From Bacillus sp. FJAT-29814 (GTDB lineage Bacteria; Bacillota; Bacilli; Bacillales; Cytobacillaceae), in the NCBI RefSeq assembly GCF_001510715.1, contig NZ_LMTJ01000001.1, positions 170,471 through 234,470 of the forward strand: a stretch of 64,000 bases of DNA, in the 5' to 3' direction. Below, piece by piece: positions 53,827 to 62,514 of the stretch. The notes under the pieces are model-generated. The model worked only from the letters and a program-made list of their open reading frames with translations, made no database searches and had not been told where the DNA came from. The stretch's first letter is position 1, and each line of letters starts with the position of its first letter. Both the position numbers and the translations under genes were made by a program.

Positions 53827-55050
53827 ATGACAAACTATAGTTACATATCTAGTCTAGAATGCCCAAAATGCGGCGAGACATTTGAAGAGCATAAGGTTCA
53901 GCAATTATGTAAATGCGGTTCGCCCTTATTGGTACGTTATGATTTAGAAGAAGTGAAGGCAAATGTATCCCGTGAGGACATTGCTAAGCGGACGAATAGC
54001 TTATGGCGTTATCATGAGTTACTGCCTGTACATAAAGAGGAAAATGTTGTAACGCTTGGCGAAGGCATGACGCCGTTAGAGAAGCTTCCGTCTCTTGGAG
54101 CGGAGTATGGCATCCAGCATTTATATATCAAGGACGAAGGGATCATTCCTACAGGCTCTTTCAAAACACGAGGGGCCAGTGTGGGAATCTCTAAAGCGAA
54201 GGAGCTGGGCGTACAGCAATTAGCCATGCCGACAAACGGAAATGCCGGGGCGGCTTGGGCGCTATATGCTGCGAAGGCGAACATTAAGGCAACGATTGTG
54301 ATGCCTTTGGATGCTCCGAAAATTACCCGTAAAGAAGTATATATTGCTGGTGGAGACTTGTATTTAATTAACGGTTTAATCAGTGATGCTGGAAAAGTCG
54401 TTGCCAGTCTTGTGCAAAATCATGGTGTGTATGACGCATCGACGCTAAAGGAGCCTTATCGGATTGAAGGTAAAAAGACGATGGGCTACGAGATTGTCGA
54501 ACAGTTTGGCTGGAAGGTTCCTGATGTAATTCTCTACCCAACAGGCGGCGGTGTCGGCATCATTGGCATTTATAAGGCATTGCTTGAAATGCAGCAATTA
54601 GGCTGGATCGAAGAAGGCAAGCTTCCTCGCTTAGTAGCCGTACAGGCGGAAGGCTGTGCCCCGATTGTAGAAGCATGGAAAAAAGGGGAAAAGGAATCGA
54701 AGTTCTTTGAGAATTCTCAGACATCTGCCTTCGGTATTAACGTTCCTAAAGCGTTAGGGGACTTTTTAGTATTAGAAAGCCTTTATGCAACTGATGGATG
54801 TGCGATTGCGATTTCAGAAGAAGATCTATTAAAGGCGCAAAAGCAGGTAGCCTCTTTAGAAGGAAACTTCATTTGTCCAGAAGGAGCAGCCACCTTCGCA
54901 GCAGCTCGAATCCTGCGTGAACAAGGCTGGATTCAAGAGAATGAACATGTGGTATGCCTCAATACAGGGGCTGGCATCAAGTATCCTGAAACAGTGGAAA
55001 TCGAAGGTGTGGAGATTCTTCAGCCTGGGCAAGAAATCGTGAATGGGTAG
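53827..55050 (+). CDS. Threonine synthase (PLP-dependent), zinc-ribbon type
   Basis: A 407-residue fold-type II PLP enzyme converting O-phosphohomoserine to threonine. An N-terminal rubredoxin-like ribbon (CPKCGETFEEH, then CKCGSPLL) leads into the catalytic domain with LGEGMTPLEKL, the PLP lysine in GSFKTRGASVG, the PTNGNAGAAWALYAAKA substrate loop and the phosphate-binding YPTGGGVGIIG. Serine/threonine in the usual 'SSGN' is replaced by TNGN, seen in this subgroup. The gene stands alone, not beside hom or thrB, so it is probably a second copy. GGGGGAGG fits ATG 53827. Confidence 0.88.
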   Translation: MTNYSYISSLECPKCGETFEEHKVQQLCKCGSPLLVRYDLEEVKANVSREDIAKRTNSLWRYHELLPVHKEENVVTLGEGMTPLEKLPSLGAEYGIQHLYIKDEGIIPTGSFKTRGASVGISKAKELGVQQLAMPTNGNAGAAWALYAAKANIKATIVMPLDAPKITRKEVYIAGGDLYLINGLISDAGKVVASLVQNHGVYDASTLKEPYRIEGKKTMGYEIVEQFGWKVPDVILYPTGGGVGIIGIYKALLEMQQLGWIEEGKLPRLVAVQAEGCAPIVEAWKKGEKESKFFENSQTSAFGINVPKALGDFLVLESLYATDGCAIAISEEDLLKAQKQVASLEGNFICPEGAATFAAARILREQGWIQENEHVVCLNTGAGIKYPETVEIEGVEILQPGQEIVNG

Positions 55051-55076
55051 TTATCATTGAATAATAAAATCTAATA

Positions 55077-55113
55077 GCCTTCACAGGTTTTTAAACTAGT
55101 GGAGGCTTTACCA
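55077..55113 (+). terminator. Terminator of the threonine synthase gene
   Basis: AGCCTTCAC pairs with GTGGAGGCT (one wobble), followed by TTTACC. The T-run is short. Confidence 0.55.
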
Positions 55114-55184
55114 TTCATAATGCAATGATACTCGAGAATAATCAAAAGTGCGAAACCCAAACAATTTTTCAAAAAAATAATCAT

Positions 55185-56044
55185 TTAGGAGTGGTTGCTA
55201 TCAAAATTAGTTTCCCAGGAATGAAACAACGGATTATCAAAAAAGGGATCGTTATATGAAGTACTTGGATAACTATGTACTTCGTAAAGGTCCTCGTAAT
55301 AACGGTGCTTAAATTGTTTCATCAGAATCCCGTAGAAGTAAGCAATCGGGTTTTTAACGGCATGAGTCATTTTCATTTTCCGAACCAGCTGCTTAAACGA
55401 ATCAATGGCTACTTCCAGCATCCGTTCTTGTTCAGTTTCACTGTTATTGCGATAGGCAGCAATCACAGTCATATGCCAATATTCTTCGATTGTCTTAGCA
55501 TCAGAATAGAAATACTGAACAAGCTGAACAAACTCCTGTGGAACACGGCTGCTTACATATGTATGATCCAATACGAACGGTTCTTCTTTACGTTTATTAT
55601 TCTTTTGATCTTTTTCAGTTTTTAAAAGATTATTAGTTTCTTTTGGCTGGTTCATTATTTCCGCTTTGGGTGGTTCATTTGTAGGGAAACGATTGAAACA
55701 TACAGGTTGCTGGACTGTGAGCCGTTTTTTCTTTCGGTTTCATGAACGGTGAGAATACCGATTTCCTTTGCTTTCAGGACCATACGTTTAAAGGTAGAAC
55801 GGGAAATGCCATTGTCATGATATTCCTCATGAATCGCCTTTAGGATCGTACCGATTTTCGTATTGCAGACACCAGGAATTTTGGCCGCAAAGCGAACCAG
55901 CCGTTTTAACCCCATCAATTCTCCTTTAGAAAAGTGATTCTTTTGCTCCAGTAGCCACATTTCCATATTGTGATTAAAATCTGTCAAATTGGCAAACTGC
56001 GAATACTCTTCAAAACCTTCAATTTTTCCCGATTTAATACTCAT
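55185..56044 (-). pseudogene. Winged-helix (HTH) replication-type protein split by a one-base deletion
   Basis: Two abutting frames make one protein. The first (from ATG 56044, AGGAT upstream) carries NHNMEMWLLEQKNHFSKGEL, the wHTH GLKRLVRFAAKIPGVCN and SRSTFKRMVLKAKEIGIL, then runs out of phase as NLYVSIVSLQMNHP. In the other frame the same DNA reads FNRFPTNEPPKAEIMNQPKE and continues to the stop at 55185. Adding one T to the run near 55699-55702 restores a frame of about 286 residues. The family is a Bacillus HTH protein resembling plasmid or phage replication factors. One indel only, so sequencing error must be excluded. Confidence 0.8.
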
Positions 56045-56104
56045 GATTATCCTGCCACCCTTCAACACATTTGGTTATAGCGTCCGATACCGGCCTCTTA
56101 ACCA

Positions 56105-56350
56105 TAACGGGAATGGCAACTTTAATCGAATGACGAAAAATCAATTTTCACCGTCATTTTTGCATTGAAAACGTTTTCTTTTGCTTCAAAAATGATTTTT
56201 GAAGGCATTTTTTGCAATTTGGTCTAATTATAATGATATTTTTGTGGAATGAATCTGCCTTTCGTAAAAAATAACAGATCAATTTACACATGTATTTTTA
56301 AGAAGGATTTCCTATCTAAAATGAAGAATTGTTTCTTTATATTATCTCTA
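56105..56350. repeat. About 240-bp non-coding direct repeat, right copy
   Basis: Counterpart of 48905-49145 in the same orientation, lying upstream of the three small genes that end with the NADAR antitoxin. Both copies end just before a gene start, which suggests a mobile non-coding element or duplicated regulatory leader. Confidence 0.75.
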
Positions 56351-56380
56351 TCGGTATTTTAATAAAAGAGGTGTTATGAA

Positions 56381-56650
56381 GTGGTATTCTATTTTTTTAA
56401 TCAAGAGAAAGCTTATGAAGATTGGTGTTTGGAGAATGGAAACGGGTTTGCTTTCAACCGAGCTGGAGGAAAAACAGGGAATGTTCTTCATAAAGTTGGA
56501 TGTCGCCATTTAACTGTTCCTTCAAGAATTGGAACGTACACAACACGCTATCCAAAGTTTTGTTCAAACGAAATATCGGCATTAACCATGAAAGCAGACG
56601 AAATCAGTCAGCCGTATAATTGGAGGCGATGTAAAGCCTGCTTTAATTAA
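56381..56650 (+). CDS. Small cysteine/histidine protein, zinc-binding type
   Basis: An 89-residue protein with the pattern of a recurrent small defence-associated domain: EDWCLENGNGFAFN, then LHKVGCRHL, a lone CS at about 65 and a closing RRCKACF. The histidines and cysteines would build a zinc site. Proteins of this kind occur next to or fused with nucleic-acid-modifying proteins; I know no biochemical function. GTG start with GAGGTG nine bases upstream. Confidence 0.65.
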   Translation: MVFYFFNQEKAYEDWCLENGNGFAFNRAGGKTGNVLHKVGCRHLTVPSRIGTYTTRYPKFCSNEISALTMKADEISQPYNWRRCKACFN

Positions 56651-56709
56651 TCTGAAAGTGTATGAATTTGGCTCAAATACAAAACGTTGAGATGGAAGGG
56701 GGGCTTTTA

Positions 56710-56910
56710 ATGGCTCAAACTTACAAAAAGGAAAAAGTAGAAAGTCTTATCGATATGATTCAGATTTTTCTAGACGACAGCAATGAAAAAATGAAAAGTA
56801 ACCACTATGATTCTGCACACAAAAGATACCTATTAGGTCAGTGTGATGCATATAAAATGATTCTTAAAATTATTGAAAAGGATTTTGGACTGCCTGCGGG
56901 AGTTGAATAA
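56710..56910 (+). CDS. Hypothetical 66-aa helical protein
   Basis: A short protein, MAQTYKKEKVESLIDMIQIF continuing to DFGLPAGVE, with a very strong GGAAGGGGGGC ribosome site. It is a helical hairpin with no known motif. It lies between the cysteine/histidine protein and the NADAR antitoxin and is probably co-transcribed. The frame is open to 56662 but lacks a site there. Confidence 0.6.
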   Translation: MAQTYKKEKVESLIDMIQIFLDDSNEKMKSNHYDSAHKRYLLGQCDAYKMILKIIEKDFGLPAGVE

Positions 56911-56964
56911 AACTTAAATTGAAGTTCCATGAGTGGGACTATAAAAATAGGAAGAGGGTCTTTA

Positions 56965-57627
56965 ATGGCAATTAGACCGGTATTTTGTGTATCGAATGAA
57001 AAATTAGTTAAAATAGAAGTAACCAAATTTACATGGTTCCCAGGATTTGCTCCTTCACAAAAAGTAAAGTCAATCCAATCCTTGCACGATAGTTTCCTCG
57101 AAAAAAATCCAGGATTAAAAGTATTAGAGATTTCAAGTAAATCAACTGAAAAACTTGGCGTTCAGCTTAGTGCTTTTAATTTAGAGGTAAATTTTTTAAA
57201 CACTAACCAGACGTATTTATTAGAATGTGTTTTTCAAGGCAGTAAAGTTTTTGAAAACGGAGGACCATTTATAGATTTATTAAATAGGTTGCCAATAGAT
57301 GCAAAACGAGATACACGATTAAAGACATCAGAAAAGATAACTCATTTTAATCTGCTGGGGGAAATTTGGCCCAACAATCCGCCGACCCTCTTTTATGATT
57401 GGTTATACATAAAATCTGTTTATGACAACAAAGACCTTTTAAGTCAATTGGTGGATTTTGATGCTTTTACTGATATCGAATTTAATCCGAAAAAATCGAT
57501 TAACTGTCAAGCCAAATCGGCTGCATTACTGGTTTCGCTGTATAGGCAGGGGATTTTAGAAGATGTAATAAATAATCGGGAGAACTTCATAAAATTATGT
57601 GAGGAAAATTTTAGTTTATATAACTAG
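56965..57627 (+). CDS. DarT1-associated NADAR-family antitoxin (ADP-ribosylglycohydrolase)
   Basis: A 220-residue protein matching the NADAR antitoxins that reverse ADP-ribosylation of guanine in DNA made by DarT1 toxins. Family blocks: FTWFPGFAPSQKVKSIQSLH, LEISSKSTEKLGVQLSAFNL, CVFQGSKVFENGGPF, and DFDAFTDIEFNPKKSINCQA followed by KSAALLVSLYRQG. AGGAAGAGGG fits ATG 56965 rather than the in-frame ATG at 56929. No DarT1 ADP-ribosyltransferase gene is adjacent; only two small genes precede it. It is thus an orphan, perhaps protecting against foreign DarT1. A duplicated gene start lies at 52635. Confidence 0.82.
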   Translation: MAIRPVFCVSNEKLVKIEVTKFTWFPGFAPSQKVKSIQSLHDSFLEKNPGLKVLEISSKSTEKLGVQLSAFNLEVNFLNTNQTYLLECVFQGSKVFENGGPFIDLLNRLPIDAKRDTRLKTSEKITHFNLLGEIWPNNPPTLFYDWLYIKSVYDNKDLLSQLVDFDAFTDIEFNPKKSINCQAKSAALLVSLYRQGILEDVINNRENFIKLCEENFSLYN

Positions 57628-57850
57628 CAATCCTCGTAGGCGACACATACTTACTTTTAGGGAACAGAACGATAAATGGAGCAGGAAAATATGGCTTCAG
57701 TCAAGAAAACTCTACCTATCTTTGTTTGCTTTACTTGTAAGAGCCGCTTTTGCCGGTTTGGTCGTCTTTCTGCTAATTTTGTAATAAAGTATGGAAGTTG
57801 ATTATTAACAGCTAGAGGTTTGTATGAACGATTTAAGGAGTTGTTAGAAA
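57628..57850. other. Gap after the NADAR gene with a gene relic
   Basis: The hydrophobic stretch RAAFAGLVVFLLIL is readable in one frame and GAGKYGFSQENSTYLCLLYL in another, so a small membrane protein gene may have decayed here. No intact gene. Confidence 0.35.
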
Positions 57851-58708
57851 GTGGAAAACTCTGTCATAGAAATGATGCAAAAACGTCATTCCATTAGAAC
57901 ATATGAAAGTAAACCACTATCAGAATCAGATTTGAATAAAATAACTGAATACATTGATAACGAGGATAACCTAGTTGGTCCACTAGGTGGCAGGGGACTG
58001 ATTGAACTGGTATTGGTAAGGAATAATGTTACCAATAAAGGAGTTCGACTTGGGACATATGGGTTCATTAAGAATCCTCAGGCGTACCTGGTTGGAATTA
58101 CTGAAAATAATAAAATGTCACTCTTGGATTTTGCGTATATTTTTGAAAAATTAGTCTTGTATTTAACGGAGCTGGGATTGGGCAGCTGCTGGATGGGCGG
58201 GACCTTCAATCGGCATTCGTTTGAAAGGGCAATTGACATTCCAAAAGGGAAGTTTATCCCTTGTATTACGCCAATCGGTTATCCCCATAGGAAGCAGAGA
58301 TTATTTGATACTGCTGTAAGGATTGCTGTGAAGGCGGACAATAAAAAGCCTTGGGATCGGCTATTTTATTATGGGAAGTTTGGGGTCCCGTTAACGAGGG
58401 AAAAGGCCGGACCATTGGCAATCCCGATTGAAATGGTGAGACTCGGACCATCCGCATCTAATAAACAACCCTGGAGACTAGTCTTATCAGAAGATAAGAA
58501 GTCTTGTCATTTTTTCCTGGAACATACCCCATCCTATAGTACAAGTTTAGGGTATGATATGCAGCTGTTGGACATGGGAATCGCCATGTGTCAATATGAG
58601 TTGGCATGTCAGGAATTAAATATTTTGGGTCAGTGGGTCTCTGATGACCCTAAGCTAGACCTACCCAATGGACAAATTGAGTACATGATATCATGGAAAA
58701 TGGCATAA
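57851..58708 (+). CDS. Nitroreductase-family protein
   Basis: A 285-residue flavin-type protein of the nitroreductase superfamily, in the longer subgroup with two related halves. It starts VIEMMQKRHSIRTYESKPLS, the FMN-binding first helix; GLGSCWMGGTFN lies in the middle and a second FMN-contact region MVRLGPSASNKQPWRL at about 205. FMN-dependent reduction of nitro, quinone or enone compounds is the family activity; the substrate is unknown. GTG start with AAGGAG. Confidence 0.82.
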   Translation: MENSVIEMMQKRHSIRTYESKPLSESDLNKITEYIDNEDNLVGPLGGRGLIELVLVRNNVTNKGVRLGTYGFIKNPQAYLVGITENNKMSLLDFAYIFEKLVLYLTELGLGSCWMGGTFNRHSFERAIDIPKGKFIPCITPIGYPHRKQRLFDTAVRIAVKADNKKPWDRLFYYGKFGVPLTREKAGPLAIPIEMVRLGPSASNKQPWRLVLSEDKKSCHFFLEHTPSYSTSLGYDMQLLDMGIAMCQYELACQELNILGQWVSDDPKLDLPNGQIEYMISWKMA

Positions 58709-58800
58709 CCCATTTTTTCATTTTATAAGACAATGGGTGGTTCCTCTTGATACGGCCCCACCCATAAAATCTGCAAATACACTATTAAAGATAAGAATGA

Positions 58801-59925
58801 TTAAATCAGATATTTCTCGGATTCCTTAGTATAATGCAATACTTGATCAAGTTGACCATTTTTCAGTTTTACTGCCCATTCTGAATCAGCTAATATTGCA
58901 CGGCCGACTGCTACATAATCAAATTCGCCTGCGTTAATTTTTTCATCTATAATTTTTAGATTGTCTATAATTGTTACGTTATCATTATCCTGATTGCTCA
59001 GATAGGCCCGGTTAATTCCGACAGAACCGACCGCAATTGTTGGCTTTTTAGTTATTCGTTTCGTCCAGCCGGCTAAGTTTAAGGATGGATCTTCCTCTTT
59101 AAATTCAGGTTCCCAAATTCGTCTGGTCGAGCAGTGGAAAATATCTACGCCAGCCTCCACTAAAGGGGTGAGCAATTGTTCAAGCTCAGTAGAGTTGTTA
59201 GCTAATTTAGCTTGATAATCGGTTCCTTTCCATTGTGAATATCGAAAGACAATTGGAAAATCAGGCCCAACTTCTTTCCGGCAAGCACGAACAATATCCG
59301 CTGCGAATTTTGTTCGCTCTCCTAGATCCCCACCATACTCATCATTACGCTTGTTCGTTAATTCCCAAAAAAATTGATCGATTAAGTATCCATGCGCTCC
59401 ATGCAACTCAATTCCGTCAAAGCCGATCCGTTTCGCATTTGATGCAGCTTCGGCATATGTATCAATCATTTCCGTGACTTCTTCTTTCGTTAAAGCCTTT
59501 ATTTTCTCATTTCTGGCGCCTTTTAAAGTAAATCCAGACGGACTTACAGGAGGTGCATCAATATTTGGTTCACTGCCTGCTTTTCGCGCAGCTCCGACAT
59601 GCCATAATTGTGGAATGATTTTGCCACCTGCTTGGTGAACTTCATTCACTACATTAGCCCAGCCATTTAAGGCGTCCTCTCCATAAAAACGGGGAATATC
59701 GGGGCTCATGACTGCAGCTGGGTGGTTAATCGCTGTCCCTTCCGTAATAATGAGCCCGATCCCATTCTCAGCCCGTTTGCGGTAATATTGTGCAACATTT
59801 TCCCCAGGGACACCATTTGGCGAAAACACTCTTGTCATTGGGGCCATTACTAACCGACTTGCTAACATTTCATTTCCAAACGGTACAGATTGAAATAATG
59901 TATGACCTGCGAACTTTTGATCCAA
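58801..59925 (-). CDS. NADH:flavin oxidoreductase, old yellow enzyme family
   Basis: A 374-residue FMN TIM-barrel enzyme that reduces activated C=C bonds with NAD(P)H. Motifs: LVMAPMTRVFSPNGVPG at the FMN re-face, PQLWHVGAARKAG, then FDGIELHGAHGYLIDQFFW with the paired histidine site, NKRNDEYGG and the C-terminal YVAVGRAILADSEW. Histidines of the HGAHG motif are intact. GGAAGG is better spaced for TTG 59925 than for GTG 59934, which gives three extra residues. It faces the nitroreductase gene convergently. Confidence 0.9.
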   Translation of the reverse strand: MDQKFAGHTLFQSVPFGNEMLASRLVMAPMTRVFSPNGVPGENVAQYYRKRAENGIGLIITEGTAINHPAAVMSPDIPRFYGEDALNGWANVVNEVHQAGGKIIPQLWHVGAARKAGSEPNIDAPPVSPSGFTLKGARNEKIKALTKEEVTEMIDTYAEAASNAKRIGFDGIELHGAHGYLIDQFFWELTNKRNDEYGGDLGERTKFAADIVRACRKEVGPDFPIVFRYSQWKGTDYQAKLANNSTELEQLLTPLVEAGVDIFHCSTRRIWEPEFKEEDPSLNLAGWTKRITKKPTIAVGSVGINRAYLSNQDNDNVTIIDNLKIIDEKINAGEFDYVAVGRAILADSEWAVKLKNGQLDQVLHYTKESEKYLI

Positions 59926-59934
59926 GGAGAGCAC

Positions 59935-60420
59935 TTCCTTCCATAAATTTGATTTATTCTGTTCCTTAAATTCTAAACTTTCATTCTATAAATATAAACT
60001 GATAAGTCTTATAGTTTTACTAATATTAGAAACATTAGTGTCATAATTAGGAAAAGCAGGCAAAATAATGTGTTGGCAGAAGTATTTGGCAAGTTTTTCA
60101 AGATTAAAGACTCAGAGTGGTAAAAAAGGAACTTTAAATGATAGAATAGACTGAAAATAAAGATAAGTCAAAAATTATTTACTTTTCTGGATTAATTTAT
60201 GAACTAACTTAACTTATTTATACTAAAGATTTATAAAGAAGGGGGAGACTGAAGGAAGTAGCTAATTTGTAATAAGGAAACTAATCTTTTGGGTGTGTTT
60301 AGCCTTTTTGTATTTTTTTAATCAATGAGACAGTGTCTTTGCCCAAGAAAATGGGTTCTCTATAAGTCATGTACTTGGAGTTCTTGTGGAGGTTTCAATT
60401 AATACAAATGAGGTGAGAAT
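59935..60420. other. 486-bp divergent region between the flavoenzyme and the sigma-54 activator
   Basis: AT-rich DNA with no open frame of note. It should contain both promoters. Just before the activator lies GAGGTGAG, its ribosome site. Confidence 0.5.
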
Positions 60421-62142
60421 TTGGTTCATTTGAAAGGTAATCCTACTGCGATAGCTTCTGAGCAGAAAAGTACAAATAATATAATAGATTTTCTGTATAA
60501 TTGCAGATCAATGGGTGTGCTTATAACAGATGAGGATTTTAATATTTTCAAAATAAATCAAAAAGCCATGCAAATGTATAGTAGACACCAACTAGAGTCA
60601 TTGGTTGCTTATACTGATTATAATGCTAAGCAGCATTGTAATTTCGAACTGAAATGTGAGGTAGAGGTAATTAAAGAAACGGGATATTTTATCTTTCTCC
60701 TTCAATCAAAGATAGATGAGTACAATCTACACAAAGGCTTAAATAAAAAGTATATTTCTCTTTATGAAGGAAATCCAATTCTTAACGCGTCCTTTGATGG
60801 AATAATCGTTTCCGAACCAGATGGAACGATTGTTTACCAGAATCCTGCAATTGAACAACTTACGGGCTTATCACCAAAAGATTGTATTGGAGTCAATGTT
60901 CAAAAGTTAATAGATCATGGGATAATTGATCAATCGCTGACAGCAAAAGTTGTTAAAGAAAATAAACCTGCAACCATTGTCCAAACCTACAAATCTACTG
61001 GAAAAAAAATCCTACTTTCTGGAGTCCCAATTAGAGATGAAAACGGTGAGATAAAAAAAGTTGTTAGTAATCTGAGGGATTTGACTATTTTGAATGGATT
61101 GGAAAAAGAGATTGAAGAATTGAAAGCGAAAAATGAAAAAATATCAGAAGAAATAGAAAAGATTACTCTTAAACAAGAATCACAGAATTCAATAATTGCT
61201 CATAATACCAAAATGAAGATGGTAATTGAACGAGCACATCGGATATCCCAAATTGAGTCAACGGTTTTAATTTTAGGTGAATCTGGGGTGGGAAAAGAAG
61301 GGATAGTGAACTTTATTTATCAGATGAGCAGTCGAAGAAAAAATTCATTTATCCAGATTAATTGCGCAGCTATTCCGGAGCAATTACTGGAATCAGAACT
61401 ATTCGGCTATGAGCCTGGGGCGTTTACTGGTGCAAATAATAAAGGAAAACGAGGACTTTTTGAAATTGCTACAAATGGAGTTATTTTCCTTGACGAGGTA
61501 GGGGATATGCCATTAAACCTTCAAGGCAAGCTATTGCGTGTCCTTCAGGAGAATGAAATTACGCGAGTGGGTGGAGTGAAACCAATAAAAATAGATGTTC
61601 GTGTTATAGCGGCTACGAATCGTAATCTAGAAGAAATGGTTGAACAGGGGAAGTTTAGACAGGACTTATTTTATCGATTGAATATAATACCAATATACAT
61701 CCCTCCACTTCGAGAAAGACGTGAAGATATTATCCCGCTTATTTATCATTTTTTGGCCCAAATCAAAAGAAAATATGGTGTCAATCGAACATTCTCGCAG
61801 AAGGCGTTAGAAAACTTCATGAATTATGATTGGCCGGGTAATATCAGGGAACTGCAAAATATGGTGGAACGTATTGCTTTAATGATTAGTAAATCAACAA
61901 TTGATTTGGTAGATATTACGAATGAAATTGGTATTTCTATTAATAATGATCATGATAAAAAAGGTGAAATTTCTACTACAAAGGACACAACCATCCAACC
62001 ATTAAAGCAACAAATAGAGGAATTTGAGATGTCAATTATTAATAATGCGCTTAGTCAATTTAGAAGTATTCGGAGTGCTGCCAAAGCATTATGCATCGAC
62101 CAGTCCACTCTTGTAAGAAAAAAACAGAAATATAATCTATGA
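60421..62142 (+). CDS. Sigma-54-dependent enhancer-binding protein (PAS-AAA-Fis)
   Basis: A 573-residue activator of sigma-54 RNA polymerase. Residues about 25-110 are a degenerate sensor domain; a PAS domain at about 118-220 contains FDGIIVSEPDGTIVYQNPA. A coiled-coil linker leads to the AAA+ domain: Walker A LGESGVGKEGIVNFI at about 286, the sigma-54 contact loop GAFTGANNKGKRGLFE, Walker B VIFLDEVGDMPL, and RQDLFYRLNIIPI. The C-terminus is a Fis-type HTH (SIRSAAKALCIDQSTLVR). TTG start with GAGGTGAG. It most likely controls the ligase/P450 operon immediately downstream. Confidence 0.92.
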   Translation: MVHLKGNPTAIASEQKSTNNIIDFLYNCRSMGVLITDEDFNIFKINQKAMQMYSRHQLESLVAYTDYNAKQHCNFELKCEVEVIKETGYFIFLLQSKIDEYNLHKGLNKKYISLYEGNPILNASFDGIIVSEPDGTIVYQNPAIEQLTGLSPKDCIGVNVQKLIDHGIIDQSLTAKVVKENKPATIVQTYKSTGKKILLSGVPIRDENGEIKKVVSNLRDLTILNGLEKEIEELKAKNEKISEEIEKITLKQESQNSIIAHNTKMKMVIERAHRISQIESTVLILGESGVGKEGIVNFIYQMSSRRKNSFIQINCAAIPEQLLESELFGYEPGAFTGANNKGKRGLFEIATNGVIFLDEVGDMPLNLQGKLLRVLQENEITRVGGVKPIKIDVRVIAATNRNLEEMVEQGKFRQDLFYRLNIIPIYIPPLRERREDIIPLIYHFLAQIKRKYGVNRTFSQKALENFMNYDWPGNIRELQNMVERIALMISKSTIDLVDITNEIGISINNDHDKKGEISTTKDTTIQPLKQQIEEFEMSIINNALSQFRSIRSAAKALCIDQSTLVRKKQKYNL

Positions 62143-62192
62143 AGTTGAAAAGATTGAGTACTTAATATTATGAATAGTATTGGTTTTCAATG

Positions 62193-62220
62193 AATCCCTA
62201 TTTTTATAGGGATTTTTTTA
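62193..62220 (+). terminator. Terminator of the sigma-54 activator gene
   Basis: A perfect 9-bp stem AATCCCTAT / ATAGGGATT with a four-T loop, followed by TTTTTTA. Confidence 0.88.
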
Positions 62221-62256
62221 TTACTTATATCGGAAGTCGTGGCCAATTCAATTGAG

Positions 62257-62312
62257 TGATGGTGATATACATCACTGATGCATTTTTGCATCACTAATGA
62301 TGCATTTTTGCA
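62257..62312 (+). promoter_or_regulatory. Three dyads, candidate upstream activating sites for the sigma-54 activator
   Basis: TGATG-N8-CATCA at 62257-62274 and again at 62276-62293 (TGATGCATTTTTGCATCA, a near-perfect palindrome), then a half copy TGATGCATTTTTGCA at 62298-62312. Spacing is about 20 bp, two helical turns, and the array lies 130-180 bp upstream of the -24/-12 promoter, the usual place for enhancer-binding protein sites. Confidence 0.75.
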
Positions 62313-62438
62313 AGCGCTTACAATAAAGTTGAAAGAAATTAAATGCAATTATTTTTAAGCAAATTTCACCCAGAAACCCATTCCTAGTTTGTAGGTGACC
62401 ACTATGGGAGCAGGGAAAATTTATTTATTCATTTAGTT

Positions 62439-62455
62439 TGGCACGGTTCTTGCAT
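62439..62455 (+). promoter_or_regulatory. Sigma-54 (-24/-12) promoter
   Basis: TGGCAC-GGTTC-TTGCAT matches the sigma-54 consensus fully, with GG and GC exactly ten bases apart. It lies 60 bp before the ligase start codon, with no competing sigma-A promoter seen. Confidence 0.92.
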
Positions 62456-62514
62456 TTTAACTTTTTGAAGTTAAAAACATTCAAAAAGGTGATAAATATA
62501 CGAGGAGGGTTAAG

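Noticed and set aside
57599..57784. 61-codon ORF overlapping the end of the NADAR gene
   Set aside because: Starts inside the NADAR gene without a ribosome site; only its hydrophobic tail looks protein-like, so it is noted as a relic.
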